5,927 bases of DNA, taken from an uncultured Pseudomonas sp. GTDB lineage: Bacteria > Pseudomonadota > Gammaproteobacteria > Pseudomonadales > Pseudomonadaceae. The notes under the pieces were generated by a model, which saw only the letters and a program-made list of their open reading frames with translations, ran no database searches and was not told the DNA's origin. The stretch spans positions 1 through 5,927 of the forward strand of contig NZ_CAMPHN010000243.1 in the NCBI RefSeq assembly GCF_946885885.1, in the 5' to 3' direction. Shown piece by piece: positions 1 to 5,622 of this stretch. The translations under genes were made by a program, and so were the position numbers. Within the stretch, counting starts at the first letter, position 1; each line of letters begins with the position of its first letter.

Positions 1-119
1 TGGACGTTGAACCAGGCGCGCTCGAACAGGCGAAACTCCTGCGCCACCAGCGCCAACAGCAATAGGCCGATCAGCGCGCTGCTGGACAGCACCCGCTTCA
101 GAGTGAACCGGCCACGCAT
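1..119 (-). CDS. N-terminus of a membrane-anchored or exported protein (cut by window edge)
   Basis: Only the first 39 codons are present; the gene continues past the left edge. The start ATG (117-119) follows a good Shine-Dalgarno GGGGAG (complement of 125-130) with a 5-nt spacer, which makes this a real gene start. The visible protein opens with a basic stretch (MRGRFTLKR), then a hydrophobic run at about residues 10-26 (VLSSSALIGLLLLALVA), then QEFRLFERAWFNVQ. That is a signal peptide or single membrane anchor. The layout of basic N-terminus, hydrophobic segment and then a short aromatic/acidic stretch resembles the N-terminus of the SdiA-regulated-type protein encoded upstream at 254-1177. 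A tandem paralogue of that protein is therefore plausible, but too little is visible to assign a function. The gene is 134 nt downstream of its neighbour on the same strand. Confidence 0.7.
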   Translation of the reverse strand, partial: MRGRFTLKRVLSSSALIGLLLLALVAQEFRLFERAWFNV

Positions 120-253
120 AGCGACTCCCCTCTCTGAAGCCGTGGATCGAACGATACAACCAGGGCAAAACGCAGCATGCCGTAAACCTCTAATCCGTAG
201 AATCGGGCGCCAGAGTAGAGGGCGTAGCTGAAGCCAGGCTTAATCCAGATATT

Positions 254-1177
254 TCAACCAGCACCCGGCTTGGCGACTGGCTGGCCCTTGCTCAAGCGAT
301 AGAACAGGTTGGGCTCGCTGACGATATAGATATCGCCGGCGGCATCCATGGTCACCCCTTCGGCCTGCTCGATGCTGCGGGTCAGCCCGTTCAAACCGCC
401 GACCAGGCTGATAAAGCTGACCGGTTCGCCATTAGCGTCGACCTCCAGCAACAACCGCGACTCATCGGAAAGCACCAGGGCGTGACCGGTGCGCGCATCG
501 AAACTCAGGGACGAAATATCGCGGATAAACAAGTGCCCGCTGGGCAGGGGCTGCAAAGTACCCACCGCGCCGTCTTCCCCCGGGAACGGCAGGCTGAACA
601 ACCCCATGGGCGCGCGCTCCTTGCCAAGCAACAGACGCTGCTGGTTGGCATCCCAGGCGATGCCCTCGAAGCCTTTGTTACCGGCATCGTCCGCGCCCAA
701 GTCGATGGGCTGATAATGCCGGGCATCGATGCTCGTGGTATCGGCATCGAGACCGAACAGCGTGAGCTTGCGCCGCCGCTCGTCGATGATCGCCAGGCGC
801 CCGCCCGCCACCACCTCGACACCTTCCGGGTTGCTAAATCCCAGCAGTTGGATGCGCCGTAGAATCTCGCCGTCGAGGGATAGCTCGACCAACTGCGAGT
901 CTCTCCCCGTCACGGTAAACAGTGTGTCGCTATAGGGGTTGTAGGTCAGCCCGGAGGTTTCGCTGCGCTCCAGGCCCGGCAGCGATTTGCTCTGCACGAT
1001 CGCCCGATAGCCGGGCAGCCAGATACTCGCCTGCTGCGCGCTCAGGCTCTGGCCCCGCTCCTTGAACCAGAAATAGGCGCGGTCGTCCCAATGCAAGTAG
1101 TGGCTGGTCAGGGCGAACAGGCCCAGACAGGCGAACGCGGACGACAACCAACGGAAAGTGCGAGATCGAACAGCCAT
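254..1177 (-). CDS. SdiA-regulated domain (YjiK-type) membrane-anchored beta-propeller protein
   Basis: The 307-residue protein starts with a basic N-terminus and a hydrophobic segment (about residues 11-28), consistent with a signal anchor placing the rest in the periplasm. Cys17 lies inside the hydrophobic run without a proper lipobox, so I do not call it a lipoprotein. The body (about 60-296) is built from repeating blade-like units. Each begins SGLTY, PEGVE, FEGIA, SSLSF or AEGVT and, after a D-x-x-G-type turn, ends in a strand such as LAIIDE, LLLGKE, LVLSDE or IYIVSE. This is the pattern of the SdiA-regulated/YjiK family of six-bladed propeller-like proteins, whose biochemical role is unknown to me. 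The ATG at 1175-1177 lacks a clear Shine-Dalgarno, but it is the only start that keeps the anchor. The gene follows the terminator of the FAH gene, so it probably has its own promoter. Confidence 0.85.
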   Translation of the reverse strand: MAVRSRTFRWLSSAFACLGLFALTSHYLHWDDRAYFWFKERGQSLSAQQASIWLPGYRAIVQSKSLPGLERSETSGLTYNPYSDTLFTVTGRDSQLVELSLDGEILRRIQLLGFSNPEGVEVVAGGRLAIIDERRRKLTLFGLDADTTSIDARHYQPIDLGADDAGNKGFEGIAWDANQQRLLLGKERAPMGLFSLPFPGEDGAVGTLQPLPSGHLFIRDISSLSFDARTGHALVLSDESRLLLEVDANGEPVSFISLVGGLNGLTRSIEQAEGVTMDAAGDIYIVSEPNLFYRLSKGQPVAKPGAG

Positions 1178-1241
1178 CGGGAGAGACTCGAAGTAGCGAC
1201 GGCGGTCAGACTAGCGACCGTAGCTTAAGGTTCTGTTACCG

Positions 1242-1262
1242 ATAAAAGTGCCTCCAGGCACC
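1242..1262 (-). terminator. Rho-independent terminator of the FAH-family gene
   Basis: On the minus strand, starting 7 nt past the TGA stop of the FAH-family gene, GTGCC-TGGA-GGCAC forms a short GC-rich hairpin (1248-1261) followed directly by TTTTAT. The stem has 5 bp with a 4-nt loop and the T tract is short, so termination may be partial. It would separate the D-2-hydroxyglutarate dehydrogenase/FAH unit from the propeller gene downstream. Confidence 0.6.
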
Positions 1263-1268
1263 TCGGGG

Positions 1269-1934
1269 TCAAAGCACGCGGCTGTCGAATCGCGACAGGC
1301 CGACCAGCTCCAGCTGCAGCGCATCGCCCTTGCGCAGCGGACCGACGCCGGCCGGGGTGCCGGTGAGGATGACATCGCCCGGTTGCAGGCTGAAGTGCCC
1401 GCAGATGTGCTGGATCATCGGCAGGATCGGGTTGAGCATGGCGCGGCTGTTGCCGTCCTGGCGCACTTCGCCGTTGATACTCAGACGAATACCGATATCG
1501 GCCAGATCCTCGACTGCATCGCTGGCAACGAAGGGCGCCAGTACGCAAGCACCGTCGAAGGATTTGGCGGTTTCCCACGGATATCCCTTGGCTTTGAGCG
1601 CGGCCTGCAGGTCGCGCAGGGTCAAGTCGAGGGCCGGGGCGAAACCGGAAATCGCGTCCAGTACCTCTTCGGCGTTTGGTGTGCGTGACAGCGGCTTGCC
1701 GATCAACACGGCGATTTCCGCCTCGTAATGCACATCGCCGCGGTCGTCGGGGATGACGAAACCGTCGTCCAGCGCCACCACGCAGCTGCCTGCCTTAATG
1801 AATAGCAGCGGTTCGCTCGGCACCGGGTTGTTCAATTCCTTGGCGTGCTCGGCGTAGTTGCGGCCGATACACACCACCTTGCCCATGGGGAAGTGGATAT
1901 GGGTGCCGTCGATATATTGGTGCTGGTAACTCAT
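1269..1934 (-). CDS. FAH-family hydrolase/decarboxylase, YcgM/FAHD1-like
   Basis: The 221-residue protein matches the short FAH-family enzymes (E. coli YcgM is about 219 aa; human FAHD1 is similar). These Mg2+/Mn2+ enzymes hydrolyse acylpyruvates, and some act on oxaloacetate by decarboxylation or keto-enol tautomerisation. Visible motifs are GRNYAEHAKE (24-33) with the lid His30/Glu33 dyad, the metal ligands Glu71 and Glu73 in HYEAEIAVLIG, Asp103 in ALDLTLRD, Lys124 and Asp127 in WETAKSFDG, and the C-terminal TGTPAGVGPL loop. All expected active-site residues are present. The start ATG (1932-1934) was chosen because GGAGG (complement of 1941-1945) lies 6 nt upstream; an in-frame TTG seven codons earlier would put the ribosome site inside the coding region. 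The gene is 73 nt downstream of the FAD dehydrogenase on the same strand and probably cotranscribed. The exact substrate cannot be read from sequence. Confidence 0.93.
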   Translation of the reverse strand: MSYQHQYIDGTHIHFPMGKVVCIGRNYAEHAKELNNPVPSEPLLFIKAGSCVVALDDGFVIPDDRGDVHYEAEIAVLIGKPLSRTPNAEEVLDAISGFAPALDLTLRDLQAALKAKGYPWETAKSFDGACVLAPFVASDAVEDLADIGIRLSINGEVRQDGNSRAMLNPILPMIQHICGHFSLQPGDVILTGTPAGVGPLRKGDALQLELVGLSRFDSRVL

Positions 1935-1940
1935 GGGTTT

Positions 1941-1945
1941 CCTCC
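1941..1945 (-). promoter_or_regulatory. Ribosome binding site of the FAH-family gene
   Basis: GGAGG with a 6-nt spacer (AAACCC) to the ATG is a near-ideal Shine-Dalgarno and fixes the start at 1934. It sits within the palindrome CTCCGGAG and directly beside the inverted repeat at 1948-2002, so its accessibility could depend on how that repeat folds. Confidence 0.8.
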
Positions 1946-1947
1946 GG

Positions 1948-2002
1948 AGCCGCAAGCTGCAAGCGAACGCACGTCCTGCTTTTTCTTGCGGCTTGCAGCT
2001 TG
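1948..2002. repeat. Intergenic inverted repeat with two alternative stems
   Basis: The gap between the FAD dehydrogenase and FAH-family genes is nearly filled by AAGC-rich repeat DNA. A perfect 12-bp inverted repeat pairs 1953-1964 (CAAGCTGCAAGC) with 1991-2002 (GCTTGCAGCTTG) around a 26-nt loop. A second, mutually exclusive pairing joins 1948-1956 with 1985-1993 (9 bp, AGCCGCAAG/CTTGCGGCT). The right arm begins 5 nt beyond the dehydrogenase stop codon, and the left arm ends beside the FAH ribosome site. Repeats built from CTTGCAGCTTG-like units are, as I recall, common between Pseudomonas genes. There is no T tract, so it does not look like a terminator. It may stabilise or punctuate the bicistronic mRNA. 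Confidence 0.75.
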
Positions 2003-2007
2003 AAGCT

Positions 2008-3399
2008 TTAGTTGAAAATCTTGCCGGGATTCATAATGCCGTTCGGGTCGAACACCTGCTTGATCGCCTTCATATAGGCGATCTCGGCTGCCGAGCGGCT
2101 GTAGGTCAGGTAATCGCGCTTGGTCATGCCGACGCCGTGCTCGGCGCTGATCGAGCCGTTGTACTTCTGCACGGTCTCGAACACCCACTTGTTGACGGTG
2201 GCGCATTTGGCGAAGAACTCGTCCTTGGACAGGTTCTCCGGCTTCAAGATATTCAGGTGCAGGTTGCCGTCGCCGATATGGCCGAACCAGACGATTTCGA
2301 AATCCGGGTAGTGCTCGCCGACGATCGCATCGATATCGTGCAAAAAGGCAGGCACCTGACTCACGGTCACCGAGATGTCGTTCTTGTACGGCGTCCAGTG
2401 GCTGATGGTTTCCGAGATGTACTCGCGCAGCTTCCACAGGTTCTGCAACTGCTGCTCGCTCTGGCTCATCACGCCATCGAGCACCCAGCCCTGCTCGACG
2501 CAATGCTCGAAGGTTTCCAGGGCGTGATTAGCCACTTCCTCGGTGGTCGCCTCGAATTCCAGCAACGCATAGAAGGGGCATTCGGTTTCGAACGCCGCCG
2601 GCACATCGCCGCGGGCCATGATCTTGGCCAGGGCCTTGTCGGAGAAGAATTCGAAGGCGGTCAGGTCGAGCTTGCCCTGGAAGGCATGCAGCACCGGCAT
2701 GATCGAGTCGAAATCCGGGGTGCCGAGGACCATGGCGGTGAGGTTCTTAGGCGCGCGATCCAGGCGCATGGTGGCTTCCACTACGAAACCGAGCGTGCCT
2801 TCGGCGCCGATAAACAACTGACGCAGGTCGTAACCGGTGGCGTTCTTGATCAGGTCCTTGTTCAGTTCCAGCAGCTCGCCGGTGCCGGTGACGACCTTCA
2901 GCCCGGCGACCCAGTTGCGGGTCATGCCGTAGCGAATCACCTTGATCCCGCCAGCATTGGTGCCGATGTTGCCGCCAATCTGGCTGGAACCCGCGGAAGC
3001 GAAATCCACCGGGTAATACAGGCCCTTGTCTTCGGCGAACATCTGCAGCTGCTTGGTGACCACTCCCGGCTGACAGACGGCGGTACGGTCGAATTCGTTG
3101 AAGGCGAGAATCTGGTTCATGTAATCGAAGGACACCACCACCTCGCCATTGGCCGCCACGGCGCCGGCGGAGAGGCCGGTACGCCCGCCCGACGGCACCA
3201 GGGCGATCTTGTGCTGGTTGGCCCAACGGACCACCGCTTGCACCTGCTCGACACTCTTGGGAAACACGATCGCCAAGGGCGCCGGGGCGAAATGCTTGGT
3301 CCAATCCTTGCCGAAGGCGGCGAGGGAATCGGCATCGGTCAGCACCTTGCCGGGTTCAACCAGGGTCTTCAGCTCTTCGATCGAGGCAGCAGTAGTCAT
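2008..3399 (-). CDS. d2hgdh: FAD-dependent D-2-hydroxyglutarate dehydrogenase
   Basis: The 463-residue protein matches the FAD-binding GlcD/D2HGDH family in length and sequence. It oxidises D-2-hydroxyglutarate to 2-oxoglutarate, passing electrons to a flavoprotein/quinone acceptor; the Pseudomonas enzyme also uses D-malate. The FAD-binding PCMH domain shows PSGGRTGLSAG (69-79), GSSQIGGNIGTNAGG (137-151) and NATGYDLRQLFIGAEGTLG (186-204). The C-terminal domain has KLREYISE (Arg325), PYKND (Lys339), the metal-binding HIGDGNLH (His374, His381) and SAEHGVG (Glu420, His421), so all key residues are present. I chose the ATG at 3397-3399, giving MTTAASIEELKTLV as in relatives; GAGAG lies 8 nt upstream. 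Two earlier in-frame ATGs (3421-3423, 3439-3441) would add 8 or 14 residues not expected in the family. The gene is divergent from serA, whose side product is its substrate. Confidence 0.95.
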   Translation of the reverse strand: MTTAASIEELKTLVEPGKVLTDADSLAAFGKDWTKHFAPAPLAIVFPKSVEQVQAVVRWANQHKIALVPSGGRTGLSAGAVAANGEVVVSFDYMNQILAFNEFDRTAVCQPGVVTKQLQMFAEDKGLYYPVDFASAGSSQIGGNIGTNAGGIKVIRYGMTRNWVAGLKVVTGTGELLELNKDLIKNATGYDLRQLFIGAEGTLGFVVEATMRLDRAPKNLTAMVLGTPDFDSIMPVLHAFQGKLDLTAFEFFSDKALAKIMARGDVPAAFETECPFYALLEFEATTEEVANHALETFEHCVEQGWVLDGVMSQSEQQLQNLWKLREYISETISHWTPYKNDISVTVSQVPAFLHDIDAIVGEHYPDFEIVWFGHIGDGNLHLNILKPENLSKDEFFAKCATVNKWVFETVQKYNGSISAEHGVGMTKRDYLTYSRSAAEIAYMKAIKQVFDPNGIMNPGKIFN

Positions 3400-3586
3400 C
3401 AAGTGAACTCTCAAACAATTCATGGTCGCCCTGAGAACCATTCAGGTCGCAACCGAGCATGGAAAAAGAAGATCATGCTAGCATACGCACCCCGCGAATC
3501 GCGCCCCCGAGCTGATTCCGCGGGCTCGCTCGGCGACGCCGCCGATGCATTTCCCTGACACTATTTGTGGGACGACAGGTACTCCG
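3400..3586. promoter_or_regulatory. Divergent control region between d2hgdh and serA
   Basis: This 187-nt space must hold promoters for both divergent genes. I cannot identify a confident -35/-10 pair in either direction. Visible structure: a perfect 10-bp palindrome ATGCTAGCAT (3475-3484) that contains -10-like hexamers on both strands; CCTGA-N7-TCAGG (3430-3446) flanked by GGTCGC direct repeats (3424-3429, 3445-3450); CGCG-AAT-CGCG (3493-3503); and CCGAGC/GCTCGG arms (3507-3512, 3528-3533) in the likely serA leader. The palindrome lies about 75 nt from the dehydrogenase start and about 100 nt from the serA start. A shared operator is possible but unproven. Confidence 0.4.
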
Positions 3587-4816
3587 ATGAGCAAGACCTC
3601 TCTCGACAAGAGCAAGATCAAGTTCCTTCTTCTTGAAGGCGTCCACCAGAATGCCGTGGACACCCTGAAGGCCGCCGGCTACACCAACATCGAGTACCTC
3701 AAGGGCGCGCTCTCCGACGAGGAGCTGAAGGAAAAGATCGCCGACGCGCACTTTATCGGCATCCGCTCGCGCACCCAGCTGACCGCCGAAGTCTTCGATT
3801 GCGCCAAGCGCCTGGTCGCCGTCGGCTGCTTCTGCATCGGTACCAACCAAGTCGATCTGGACGCCGCCCGCGAGCGCGGCATCGCGGTATTCAACGCGCC
3901 CTACTCGAACACCCGCTCGGTGGCCGAACTGGTATTGGCCCAGGCCATCCTGTTGCTGCGCGGTATCCCGGAAAAGAACGCCTCCTGCCACCGTGGCGGC
4001 TGGATCAAGTCGGCGGCCAACTCCTTCGAAATCCGCGGCAAGAAGCTCGGCATCGTCGGCTACGGCTCGATCGGCACCCAGCTGTCGGTACTGGCCGAAG
4101 CCCTGGGCATGCAGGTGTTCTTCTACGACACCGTGACTAAACTGCCGCTGGGCAACGCCACCCAGATCGCCAAGCTGCATGACCTGCTGGGCATGTGCGA
4201 CATCATTTCCCTGCACGTGCCGGAGTTGCCGTCCACCCAATGGATGATCGGCGAGAAGGAAATCCGCGCGATGAAGAAGGGCGGCATCCTGATCAACGCC
4301 GCCCGCGGCACCGTGGTCGAGCTCGAGCACCTGGCCCAGGCGATCAAGGACGAGCACCTGATCGGCGCGGCCATCGACGTGTTCCCGGTCGAGCCGAAGT
4401 CCAACGACGAAGAGTTCGAAAGCCCACTGCGCGGCCTGGACCGGGTGATCCTGACCCCGCACATCGGCGGCTCGACCGCCGAAGCCCAAGCCAACATCGG
4501 CCTGGAAGTGGCGGAAAAACTGGTCAAGTACAGCGACAACGGCACCTCGGTGTCCTCGGTCAACTTCCCCGAAGTCGCCCTGCCGGCGCACCCGGGCAAG
4601 CACCGTCTGCTGCACATCCACCAGAACGTGCCGGGCGTAATGAGCGAGATCAACAAGGTGTTCGCCGAAAACGCCATCAACATCTCCGGCCAGTTCCTGC
4701 AGACCAACGACAAGGTCGGCTACGTGGTGATCGACGTCGACGCCGAATACTCCGACCTGGCGCTGGAAAAACTCCAGCACGTCAACGGCACCATCCGCAG
4801 CCGCGTGTTGTTCTAA
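3587..4816 (+). CDS. serA: D-3-phosphoglycerate dehydrogenase with C-terminal ACT domain
   Basis: The 409-residue protein catalyses the first step of phosphorylated serine synthesis, 3-phosphoglycerate to 3-phosphohydroxypyruvate with NAD+, in the cytosol. It is the E. coli-type form (about 410 aa). The substrate domain includes Lys39, Arg60-Ser61, Asn108 and Lys141. The Rossmann fold shows GIVGYGSIGTQL (155-166) with Asp181 at the end of the second strand. The catalytic triad is Arg240 (NAARGT), Glu269 (PVEP) and His292 (TPHIGGST). The ACT domain (about 337-409) carries HIHQNVPGV (343-351) and Asn365 (AINISGQFLQT), which match the serine-feedback site, so inhibition by L-serine is expected. 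Trp139 is also conserved. I chose the ATG at 3587, giving MSKTSLDKSKIKF, with a weak AGG-type ribosome site (about 3577-3580); an in-frame ATG at 3545 would add 14 unlikely residues. SerA-type enzymes can also reduce 2-oxoglutarate to D-2-hydroxyglutarate. Confidence 0.97.
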   Translation: MSKTSLDKSKIKFLLLEGVHQNAVDTLKAAGYTNIEYLKGALSDEELKEKIADAHFIGIRSRTQLTAEVFDCAKRLVAVGCFCIGTNQVDLDAARERGIAVFNAPYSNTRSVAELVLAQAILLLRGIPEKNASCHRGGWIKSAANSFEIRGKKLGIVGYGSIGTQLSVLAEALGMQVFFYDTVTKLPLGNATQIAKLHDLLGMCDIISLHVPELPSTQWMIGEKEIRAMKKGGILINAARGTVVELEHLAQAIKDEHLIGAAIDVFPVEPKSNDEEFESPLRGLDRVILTPHIGGSTAEAQANIGLEVAEKLVKYSDNGTSVSSVNFPEVALPAHPGKHRLLHIHQNVPGVMSEINKVFAENAINISGQFLQTNDKVGYVVIDVDAEYSDLALEKLQHVNGTIRSRVLF

Positions 4817-4832
4817 ACGCTGCCGCGAGACG

Positions 4833-4862
4833 AAAAAGGGAAGCCTAGGCTTCCCTTTTTTA
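4833..4862 (+). terminator. Rho-independent terminator of serA (bidirectional)
   Basis: A 28-bp perfect palindrome (4833-4860) contains GGGAAGCC-TA-GGCTTCCC flanked by A5 and T5, with T6 in total on the plus strand (4856-4861). It starts 16 nt after the serA stop. Because both flanks are A/T runs, the reverse strand also gives a hairpin followed by TTTTT. It could therefore stop transcription arriving from the convergent DUF523 gene as well. Confidence 0.92.
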
Positions 4863-4878
4863 TGGCGATGCATGATTC

Positions 4879-4952
4879 GTGGGAGGCGCTTTAGCGGCGA
4901 TCTTCACAACCGTTGTCGCGGCTAAAGCGGTGCGCCGCCCGGCCCCTCCCAC
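4879..4952. repeat. Inverted pair of REP sequences (REPIN), asymmetric
   Basis: The left arm (4879-4900) reads GTGGGAGGC then GCTTTAGC then GGCGA. The right arm, read on the minus strand (4952 to 4916), has GTGGGAGGG, a 15-nt extra segment (4929-4943), then GCTTTAGC and CGCGA. The arms face each other across a 15-nt spacer (4901-4915). A conserved GTGGGAG head followed by a small palindrome is the form of Pseudomonas REP elements, which are mobilised by RAYT transposases encoded elsewhere. No transposase gene is present here. Confidence 0.75.
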
Positions 4953-4959
4953 ATCCGCT

Positions 4960-5056
4960 GCTTATTAGCGCTTATTGGGCCGGGCCGCGCAGGTTAGCGG
5001 CGCCTGTGGCTTATCCCTCACACGACGCAATCTCAGCGCGCCGCGTAACCCAACAA
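4960..5056. repeat. Mosaic of degraded intergenic repeats with a long imperfect stem
   Basis: GGTTAGCGGCGC (4992-5003) pairs with GCGCCGCGTAACC (5038-5050): 12 bp with one bulged G (5045) and a 34-nt loop. On the minus strand the segment begins GTTGGGTTACGCGGCGC, which resembles the GTTGGGTTACGC...GCTAACC units common between Pseudomonas genes. GCTTATT also occurs twice (4960-4966, 4970-4976). No coding potential is convincing. The stem lies just past the stop of the minus-strand DUF523 gene, so it could protect its mRNA 3' end. Confidence 0.5.
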
Positions 5057-5066
5057 TGGCATCTTC

Positions 5067-5555
5067 CTATTCCTCCAACGCCCGGAGCGCCGCCATCGCC
5101 GCCGGCAACTCCTCCTCGCTGAACACCTGCACCCCGGCCTTGCGCAATGCGGCGGCGGTCACGCCCTCACCCGCGACCTTGATGCCGCTAAAACTACCGT
5201 CGTAATTTTCCCGATTGCCACACGAAGGGCTGCGCGCCTTGAGCAGCGCAATGCGGATGCCGTGCTGGCGGACCAGCGCCAGGGCTTGTTCGGCGCCGGC
5301 GATAAAGGCGGCGCTGACATCCTCGCCTGCCACCGTCAGCACCGGCAGCCGGCCATCGAGCACCAGCGCGCCCTGGCCGCCGGCGATTTCCGCCGGTGGC
5401 CGCGGGGTCGGCAGACCGCCGGCCACTTCCGGGCATAGCGCGACCACCCGGCCTTCCGCCTGCCAGCGTTGCAATTGATCGAAGGGGCCGTGGGCGCCAC
5501 CGTCGTAGCGCACGGGATGGCCCAATAGGCAGCGGCTGACCAATATCTTTTGCAT
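5067..5555 (-). CDS. DUF523 family protein (TudS-like, probable Fe-S cluster protein)
   Basis: The 162-residue protein has the full signature of the DUF523 family: SRCLLGHPVRYDG (7-19, Cys9), LCPEVAGGLPTPRPPAEI (40-57, Cys41) and KARSPSCG (106-113, Cys112). The three conserved cysteines suggest a [4Fe-4S] cluster with one open iron site. DUF523 members include the 2-thiouracil desulfurase TudS, so removal of sulfur from a thiolated base or related metabolite is a reasonable guess; substrate and partners are not visible. There is no signal peptide, so it is cytosolic. The ATG at 5553-5555 follows GGGGAAGAGG (complement of 5560-5569) with a 4-nt spacer, and the protein starts directly with the conserved MQKILVSRCLLG. 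The frame is open for 48 codons further upstream, but that part translates the repeat element. It is a single gene, convergent with serA. Confidence 0.9.
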   Translation of the reverse strand: MQKILVSRCLLGHPVRYDGGAHGPFDQLQRWQAEGRVVALCPEVAGGLPTPRPPAEIAGGQGALVLDGRLPVLTVAGEDVSAAFIAGAEQALALVRQHGIRIALLKARSPSCGNRENYDGSFSGIKVAGEGVTAAALRKAGVQVFSEEELPAAMAALRALEE

Positions 5556-5622
5556 GCAACCTCTTCCCCTATTGATAGATCTCACGCGACACCAATCCAG
5601 ACTACCCCCAGACAACCGCCAA

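Noticed and set aside
7..231. 74-codon open frame on the plus strand
   Set aside because: It overlaps the start of the minus-strand gene at 1-119, which has a strong ribosome site and a signal-anchor sequence. The frame has neither a domain nor a ribosome site.
220..250. Terminator between the propeller gene and the partial gene
   Set aside because: AAGCC-T-GGCTT is symmetric, but the loop is too short to form and no T tract follows on the minus strand.
1125..1135. Lipoprotein lipobox at Cys17 of the propeller protein
   Set aside because: The residues before the Cys (AFA) do not match the lipobox, and the Cys sits in the middle of the hydrophobic stretch.
1933..3558. 541-codon open frame on the plus strand
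   Set aside because: It is the antisense of the well-supported D-2-hydroxyglutarate dehydrogenase gene. The product is rich in His, Gln, Gly and Leu with no family features, as expected for antisense frames in high-GC DNA.
3473..4873. 466-codon open frame on the minus strand
   Set aside because: It is the antisense of serA, and its start lies beyond the serA terminator hairpin. Composition is of the antisense type with no recognisable domain.
4992..5056. Integron attC-like site
   Set aside because: A CCCAAC end and a large stem are suggestive, but the opposite core site GTTRRRY does not fit (GTTAGCG). No integrase or cassette array is present.
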